Part shown: positions 24,380-30,624 of the stretch, one piece after another
Layout: each line of letters starts with the position of its first letter
Position numbering within the stretch: position 1 is the first letter of the stretch
NCBI GenBank assembly: GCA_008931825.1
Contig: QXVZ01007281.1
Span: forward strand, 1 to 30,624
DNA length: 30,624 nt
Origin: Phallusia fumigata
Taxonomy: Eukaryota; Chordata; Ascidiacea; Phlebobranchia; Ascidiidae
Direction of reading: 5' to 3'
Position numbers and translations under genes: made by a program
The notes under the pieces: model-generated
Seen by the model: the letters and a program-made list of their open reading frames with translations, nothing else
What the model was told of the DNA's origin: nothing
Databases searched by the model: none

Positions 24380-25941
24380 ATGTTATATGTTTCACCGAAC
24401 TTTGCCGGAAAAACTCTCAAAACTCTCAATGAAATGCGAAGAAATGAACGCCTTTGTGACATCACAGTTGTTATCGGAAGTTACAAATTTCCAGCTCACA
24501 AATCGGTGTTGGTGGCAAACAGTTCTTATATGGAACAGGAAATAGAGAAACTTCAAGGGCAAACTTTGACAATCGGTCTCTCATTATCAAATCCCGCTGT
24601 TTTTGCTGAGCTGCTGAATTTTTTATATCTCGGTGAAATCGAGCTGACTCAGGATAAGTTGGCAGAAGTCATGCTACTTGCATCCTTTCTTCAAATCCCT
24701 GAAATAATCAAGATTACATCAGAGTTTGTCCGCATGATGCAGAGTGCAAACACAAGTATTAACACAACTTCCGCAACAGACAACACCCTCTCAGATGCGC
24801 ATGTTTCAGGTGAACGGGATGTTAATGAAGACGGTGCTGCAAATGTTTTTGAGGAGACAGATACAACTGACACATCAAGCATAGAAGAAACAAATGTTGA
24901 GAAAGTTGTTTCAAGCACTCCAAAAACAAAATCATTCAGTTCAACAGCTGAGAATGGTTTGGTTGGTGGCAAACCATCACACCAATTCAAATGCTCAGCC
25001 TGCAAAATGACTTTTACCAATCAACTCGATCGAGCTATGCACACATCTAAATACTGTAAAAACAGAAAAAAGTTTCAAAGGCTGTTACAAAGTGGTAAGA
25101 GGAAAACTGCACGGTTACAAGTACAAACATTCAGTGATAACGAACTTGAGGAATACAGCAAGAGCATTGAAATGTATATTGAGCATGTTGAAAATGAAAG
25201 TGTAAAGAAGTTCTGCAGTAGCAATGCTCCGGGGAAAAAACGCAAATGCCTCGCCTGTGGTTTTGTGTGCACAAAAATGGCAGAATTTAGACATCATGTC
25301 AAGCAGCACACAGGAGATGCCCCTTTTGGTTGTCTCGCATGCAGCAAGTCCTTCAAGCGGAGTGATATATTGAAGGCACATTTGCTTAGAAGTAGTCGCA
25401 ATGCCTGTGGACAATATTTAGTTGATCGTAAAAGTAATATGGGGGGTTTATTTACTGCGACTAAAACGGCACAGCTTGCTAAAAACTTTGAAAACTTAGT
25501 GAGTACCACACTAGAGAACATTGAAACTGGAGAAAATTTACCCAAATATGAATGCAATGAATGTGCTGTGGAGTTTCTAAGCTTTGAAGAGTTTTCATCT
25601 CATCAAAAAGATGAGCATGACACAGTTGAGGAGATTAAATGCCCAATTTGCGGGCTTGTCTTTGGAAAGGAGTCTTGGTTGGACTCACATCTAGAGTACC
25701 ACCGTTCTGAACCTAAAAATACCGCAGATTTTCAGCCTGCTGTTAAAACCAAAGTGTTTCAGTGTATTTTATGTGAAGATGTATTCCGTACTGAAGATGC
25801 GTACAAAGTTCATCGGCGAAAAAACTGTGCTGACTGCTGTCGATTTTGCAAGCGTGTTTTCAAAAGCAGATACCATCTGGACCGACACATTAGGTCCCAC
25901 ATCAAGGACAAACCTTGTAAATGCCCTGTATGCAATAAAGG
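24380..25941 (+). CDS. BTBZF-8: BTB/POZ zinc finger protein, C-terminus lost in gap
   Basis: This intronless frame gives about 520 residues before the N at 25942. The BTB domain (residues 1-120) includes LCDITVVIGS, FPAHKSVLVA and FLYLGEIEL. An acidic Thr/Ser-rich linker follows. The fingers begin with C2HC (CSACKMTF), then C2H2, C2HC, the C2H2 pair, C2HC and the CRFC C2H2 finger. The final finger is cut after CPVCNK, and the frame beyond the gap (to 25978) is unrelated sequence. By comparison with the paralogs roughly 30 or more residues are missing. A TGDAPF linker joins fingers two and three. The BTB is closest to BTBZF-7 and -1. Candidate acceptors TTTTTTTAG (ending 24303) and GATTTAG (ending 24318) precede the ATG by 61-76 bases. 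Confidence 0.88.
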
Positions 25942-25942
25942 N
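25942..25942. other. Collapsed assembly gap between BTBZF-8 and KLHDC3
   Basis: A single N lies inside the last finger of BTBZF-8, and homology stops at once after it. The 3' end of BTBZF-8 and the 5' exons of KLHDC3 are both missing, so the true gap is probably long. Confidence 0.8.
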
Positions 25943-26258
25943 CTAGTATGCAATAACCACAAGCAAAAAACTACTTAGTTTACATAAAGTTTAATTAAAC
26001 TGTTCTCAATTAAAAAGAAACAGTCATTTCACTAGAAGCAACCTGGTAAAACAAGAACAGTCATTGTGTATGTATGATTGGCGTTTGCATTTGTTAACTA
26101 TTTGGTTCTCTGTGGAGTAAATTGTCCAGTTTATTTGATTTACAGCTCTTTTAGTCACTTTATATTTATATGAGTGTTAATAGGTGATAAGACACTCAAT
26201 ACTTGACAAGACTGGTGTAGTGTAAAGGTGATAAGATGTGAGATTATGTTTTCTGCAG

Positions 26259-29200
26259 GTATGGCCATGCTTCAGTTGCTGTCGACAACAAGGTGTATCT
26301 GTGGGGAGGGCGCAATGACTCATTTGGTGCTTGCAATGTTTTACACTGCTTCAACACTGGTGGGTTTGATTTGTCTTTTCACTTAAAAAACAATATTGAT
26401 AACATTGTGCATTGTGTATTTTATGAGTTTTATACCATTCATATATATGTTAAATATATTATTGTGGCATGCCAGAACATTCTTGTGGTCAAAAAATATC
26501 ATAAAAATACAAAGTCACAGCAGTTGTGTTTGGTGTGGTCTCCTAACCCAAGCATAGTTTTGTAATCTTTGCAACCCCACTTATAAAGCAATTGTTACCT
26601 CTTGCCTCATGACTTGCGATTTTATCTGTTTACAGGCAATTTGCATTGGAAAAAAGTGCCACTAAAAGGAAATTATCCTGGTGCAAGAGATGGGCATGCC
26701 ATGTGTGTTGTTAACACCAACATATACGTTTTTGGTGGATATGAACAAGAGGTATTTTATTGAGACAACATACAACAAAACAGAGCTCTATGTATTCAAT
26801 TGTTTCACTGCTATTCATTCTGTTGTAGGCAGACTGTTTTTCCAACCAAATGTTTAAGATTGACCTGGAAGAGAAAATGTGGCATTTTATTCAAGCAGTG
26901 GTAAGTTTTACAACAGAAGTTTACCAAAGTGTTTTTATCATTTTCAAATCTTGTTTGTGGGATCAAATATAGCTCAGTGATAGTGGTTAAGCACTGATTA
27001 TATCTGTTGATACATACTGCTTTGTCATGTATGCTTGACTTATATGTCACGCACATAATTTCTTACATTTTACCCCTTTGTAAACAATGTTGCACCAAGA
27101 ATTTGCTGAAGGAGTTATTATTATTACAAAAGTAGTTTGCACATTTATTTTATTACACCAATTATCCTTAATAATTTTTTTGCACTTTGTAGGGTGGTGT
27201 TCCAGCGTCTTGGAGGGATTTCCACACAATAACTTCCAGTGATGACCTCATTTATGTGTTTGGTGGCCGTGGCGATATCAATGCTCCTTTGCATTCAAAC
27301 CGAGAAATCTATGACAATACTTTAAAAGTGAGTTAATCTATCTGTTAAGTATGCTAATCATCTAACAGTTATTCTTTCATTTGTATACTGAAAACAAACT
27401 AATTAAATACCTGTGTATAAAACAATGACCTTGCTAAAAAATCAATGGTGTAAACAATGTAAAGGTGGTATGGTGGGATAACTGGTTACTACTGGCATTA
27501 TTGGATTTTTAAGATGAAGCACCGCCTTTGGTATTTTTTGCAGGTTTTTAATACAAGGACATTGAAATGGAGTGATCCTGTTGATCCAACATCTGTTGCC
27601 CCGATGGGACGACGCAGCCATTCTGCATGTAATTCATTTGCAAACAAATGTCAAGAAAAATTACATCTACCCATTAACTCATGTTTTGATTCACAGTTAT
27701 ACATGGAGGCTGTCTGTTTATTTTCTGTGGGTACAACGGTGAAATTGATCAACATTTTAATTGTTTGTGGAAGTTTAATCCAGGTGAATTGAATATGCCT
27801 TTGAGTGACATATTTTGTTGTAAATCGTACAAAACTTATTTCTTGTGTTAGTGGTAAGTTTAAATTTGTTGAAAATAGACACTTTAATTTTTAGGCACAT
27901 CATGTTGGAGTAAGGTGGAAACAATCGGATCTCTACCAATGGCACGAAGACGGCAGTGTTGTTGTATCCATGACAACCGACTTTTTATGTTTGGAGGAAC
28001 AAGGTAAAAAATGTCCTTTTGGACTATGAAGAAATTTTGTTGTTGTATTAGTTGTATAATGCATTAGTTTCGTTTGGTAACACGTAACTTGATGCAATGT
28101 TCTAGAAATCATGTCAAAACTGGCTATTGTGAACAAAAATCTTTGGTACTATCAAAATATATTAAAACATTTAATTTAGCCACAGAAAACCAGGTAATAG
28201 TTATACGGTTTCAACATCAACCTTTTTTTAATGCATCTCCTATAACCCCTTATTTGAGAAACAAATTTATAAAATTCTTTCCTAATATCAAGCACTGAAT
28301 GTCTTTAAGCAATGTTTTTCTTTTCTACAACTTTATAAATTTGCATGGTAACATATTTGTTTGTTTGATTTTTCAGCCCAGTAGCAGATAATGAATACTA
28401 TGCAGACAAATACATGCATGACCTTGATGAGAGAAATCTGCAAGACCATAGTGATACCCATGTTTTAGATTTTAGTAAGAAAACTATTTTTTAATGATAA
28501 ATGTTAGTTTCGAAAATTAAGAGATTTTTCTCTAACAGCTGTTAGATTTTATGATTGTTATGGGTACAAACTAATAAACTATGTCCTTAATACCTCATTG
28601 TAGTGTATTGTTTGCTATATTTGGAAAAACTATGTTGCGAAGCATTTAAGCCCGTTGTCTTAAAAGTTGTTTACTGCTTTGTTGTTTTTCGTGCGCCTGA
28701 TGAAACTGGTTGCCCAGTATTTTTTACTTTTTTATTTTGTAGATCCAAGCTTGAAAACTTTGTGTATTTTATCTGTCATCAAGTATCGCATAAACTTTCA
28801 AAACTTACCTCAGAAAATCAGGTTAGTCAACTTGTGTGACAAGATTATTAAACAGTGTTTTTCAGCACATGTTTTACTGGAACACATAATATTATTATGG
28901 GTCCCCTTCCTGAAAGGGGACACATATTGATTTCACTCTGTTTGTTTTTTGTTTTTTTCTTTTTTTTTCTTTTTTTTTCTTTTTTTTCTTTTTTATTCTT
29001 TGTTTTTCTTTTTTTTTCTTTTTTCTGCCCTGCAGCTTGTCCATGCACTTTTGGCATGAAATGTTTGATGGATTTGGATGAAACTTTCACAGCTGGTAGA
29101 TATGGTCATGGAGATGTGCCATTCATTTCGATTGACTTCTTAGCCCCAAGGGTTACCCCGCTAGCCCCCAAAAGGGTGAAATATTACCTTGCACTATGTT

Positions 29201-29874
29201 TATGCACTTTGGCATCAAATGTTTGGCGGATTTGGATGAAACTTTTACTGTTGGTAGATATGGTCATGGAGTTGTGTCATTAGTGTTGTTTGACCCCATA
29301 TCCCAACGGTTACCCCACTAGCCCCCCAAAATGGGGCAAATAGTTAAACGATCTCCGAATTGGATGAAATTTGGACAGTTTGTTTAACATGTTATTGTCA
29401 TGCAATAATTAATGTTTTTACCCTATAGCCCCAGTAATTACCCCACTAGCNAATCAGCAGCTTTGCTCCAACTCAGTGAAAGCAAATAGGCTCAAAATTA
29501 AAGTCACCATTTAAAAAACTTTAAAACACATGACAATATTTCCAATGTCTTTCAATTGTTTGAATTACAATTTTACAAGTTTTTGTTTTCAAATCATTAA
29601 TGGATCTCTTGTGTGTTCCTAATCAAGAGACTCCACAACATTCTTTAAACTTGGGTTACACAAGTTAAAGTCACCATTCAAAAACCTAAAAATATAAAAA
29701 CTGCTTGATGGGGTTGCAGTGGTGGATTTAATTTGAGCATAACCTATTTGGTCATTGTTTAGTCAACAAGAATAAAATTGAAAAAACAATCTGACTTGTG
29801 TTTAAATTTTTAGATACGAAATTCACATGATGACAACACCAAACACAATCAGTCGATCATTGTCGCAAGGTTAG
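26259..29874 (+). CDS. KLHDC3: KLHDC3, Kelch-repeat CRL2 substrate receptor (5' partial, 10 exons)
   Basis: Ten exons join in phase: 26259-26359, 26636-26751, 26829-26900, 27193-27327, 27544-27628, 27697-27783, 27895-28003, 28377-28474, 28743-28821 and 29814-29874 (TAG at 29872), giving about 313 residues. They match vertebrate KLHDC3 along its length: YGHASV and LWGGRNDSFGACNVL, PGARDGHA, VFGGYEQEADCFSNQ, WRDFHT, VFGGRGDINAPLHSN, GRRSHSAF, LWKFNP, ARRRQCCCI, FGGTSP, LDFNPSLKTLC and a final MTTPNTISRSLSQG. The Kelch propeller of this family receives substrates for the Cullin-2/Elongin B/C ubiquitin ligase and recognises C-terminal glycine degrons. About 77 residues (roughly the first Kelch blade) are absent because the gap at 25942 lies just upstream. 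The last intron (28822-29813) is long and repeat-filled and contains another gap at 29451. Identity is from remembered family sequence. Confidence 0.93.
26967..26995 (+). repeat. tRNA-like A-box fragment in a KLHDC3 intron
   Basis: TATAGCTCAGTGATAGTGG followed by TTAAGCACTG resembles the D-arm/A-box of a tRNA or tRNA-derived SINE. No convincing B-box (GGTTCGANNCC) follows, and no cloverleaf can be folded by eye. It is probably a decayed SINE head. Confidence 0.25.
28941..29026 (+). repeat. T-rich microsatellite, (T)nC
   Basis: About 86 bases consist almost wholly of T-runs interrupted by single C or G. The tract lies in the last KLHDC3 intron, just before the tandem repeat units. Confidence 0.9.
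29045..29450. repeat. Intronic tandem repeat of ~130-160 bp units ending at a gap
   Basis: Three diverged units are anchored by TTGGATGAAA at about 29074, 29232 and 29360, and by TTACCCC(G/A)CTAGC at about 29152, 29311 and 29438. Units 1 and 2 also share GCACTTT.GGCAT.AAATGTTTG and GGTAGATATGGTCATGGAG. The array stops at the N at 29451, so more units may be missing. Confidence 0.75.
29490..29690. repeat. Short direct repeat in the last KLHDC3 intron
   Basis: TTAAAGTCACCATTTAAAAA (about 29499) recurs as TTAAAGTCACCATTCAAAAA (about 29665), roughly 165 bases later, suggesting a decayed repeat. No terminal repeats or target duplication were found. Confidence 0.4.
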
Positions 29875-30624
29875 CAATCTTCAAGTCTTCGTTTCAAAAC
29901 CATACACTTATGTTTGTTTTTGTTTGTATTTGTAAGACACAGTGCAAAATAACCTGAAATTGTTTTTACAGGGTGATTGTTGATCCTTTTTACCTCTTTT
30001 AATTGATCATTGCAAACAGAAACCTTAACTTGTGCAAAAAATGTTTACCTGTTGGCAATATTGCTTTGGAATCCAGTTGTGCTGCTCATTCAGCCATGCT
30101 AACTACGAATGACAGCTTTAACTATAAAGTGTTTGCACTTTGAATTAATATGATGTCATTGAAATGTTTTTGTGTTGTGTAAATGGATTTTTGTTTTTTG
30201 TTCTGCTGCCATTGAGGAGTTTTTTTTTTCTACCGTGCTACTACATTACTGTGATTTTCAAAATTTGCAATCCTTACTTTTTCTTCGGTAAAATATGAAT
30301 TTTAGTTCAGCTAATCAGGTTGCTTTAAATGTTTCTGCTTTAATTGATATCCAGTACTTGTTTGCTGGAAAAATTGAAAGTAATTTGCTGCTTTTTTTAT
30401 CAACCACTATTGATCCTACGTTGAATTTTCATGACAATCTTTGGATATCTACAGAAGAAATGAACCATCGTGAAGTGTTTACTTGATAATCTTTAACCAT
30501 GATATCTAGTTGATTTTACTTTTTATGCCATTGGGCAGGTTTGCTAAATCGCAGAAGAAAGAGAAGATGTTTTCTTCTTGGTTCCTGCCTTTCTTTACCT
30601 GTGTTTTCTCCAACTTGTTCGAAC
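29875..30624. other. Downstream of KLHDC3, no gene recognised
   Basis: This holds the presumed KLHDC3 3' UTR and intergenic sequence. I see no clear AATAAA. A 63-codon open frame at 30295-30486 has no recognisable motifs and no supporting splice pattern. The final 60 bases, CT-rich on this strand, could be an exon edge of a gene on either strand, but this cannot be supported. Confidence 0.4.

Larger units (their letters stand above)
22334..24873. repeat. ~1.27-kb duplication flanking the gap at 23596, probably allelic
   Basis: Bases 22334-23595 (end of BTBZF-7, the spacer with its MITE, start of BTBZF-8) recur in the same order at 23597-24873. The copies meet exactly at the N. By eye the coding part of BTBZF-8 differs by about a dozen substitutions and one 3-base deletion in roughly 495 bases, with more changes and indels in the spacer. 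This fits two haplotypes of a very heterozygous animal; a recent tandem duplication with a gap is the alternative. Confidence 0.85.

Noticed and set aside
25943..25978. C-terminal residues of BTBZF-8 beyond the gap
   Set aside because: Homology to the paralog fingers ends at the N; the open codons after it are chance.
28855..29283. A 142-codon plus-strand frame in the last KLHDC3 intron
   Set aside because: It translates a T-rich microsatellite and tandem repeat units, lies inside an intron, and has no protein-like features.
30295..30486. A 63-codon open frame near the end of the window
   Set aside because: No motif, no clear start context and no matching splice sites, so it cannot be supported as an exon.
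1..30624. Bacterial-type systems such as CRISPR arrays, operons with ribosome binding sites, or integrons
   Set aside because: The spliced DZF and KLHDC3 genes and the BTB-zinc finger family show nuclear animal DNA; no direct-repeat/spacer pattern or Shine-Dalgarno spacing was seen.

Overview
The window is animal nuclear DNA. It is AT-rich and gene-dense, with small GT-AG introns in the two flanking genes and intronless genes between them. The gene content, compact introns, apparent orphan splice acceptors and strong haplotype divergence suggest a tunicate such as a Ciona-like sea squirt. That placement is inference; no sequence here proves it. All genes lie on the + strand. Five single-N positions (12308, 19792, 23596, 25942, 29451) appear to be collapsed assembly gaps.

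Region 1 (about 379-3712) is the 3' part of a ten-exon DZF-domain gene of the ZFR/ILF3/STRBP family, with a glutamate/lysine-rich insertion inside the domain. Region 2 (3713-5526) is noncoding and holds a poly(A) signal, G-rich tracts, a diverged direct repeat and a possible TATA promoter.

Region 3 (5527-25941) is the centrepiece: a tandem, same-strand array of eight intronless BTB-zinc finger paralogs (called BTBZF-1 to -8 here) plus one BTB pseudogene between 3 and 4. Each protein has an N-terminal BTB domain whose first ~120 residues align almost without gaps, a variable acidic/basic linker, and 6 to 12 zinc fingers. All share a C-terminal cassette in which C2H2 fingers alternate with C2HC fingers, including one pair separated by only three residues. 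Most open frames have a splice-acceptor-like site 19-80 bases upstream of the ATG with no evident donor, compatible with spliced-leader trans-splicing. The predicted base-contacting helix residues differ between paralogs while the BTB and other fingers stay constant, as expected for a diversified transcription factor family that could heterodimerise.

Intergenic DNA in the array carries three short hAT-like MITEs with 8-bp target duplications and terminal inverted repeats, and SINE-like repeats. At three gaps the sequence before the N is repeated after it, best explained by unmerged allelic contig ends. One of these makes a false extra copy of the end of BTBZF-7 and the start of BTBZF-8.

Region 4 (26259-29874) is KLHDC3, a Kelch-repeat ubiquitin ligase substrate receptor, ten exons long here and lacking its first ~77 residues, probably lost in the gap at 25942. 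The final 750 bases show no recognisable gene.
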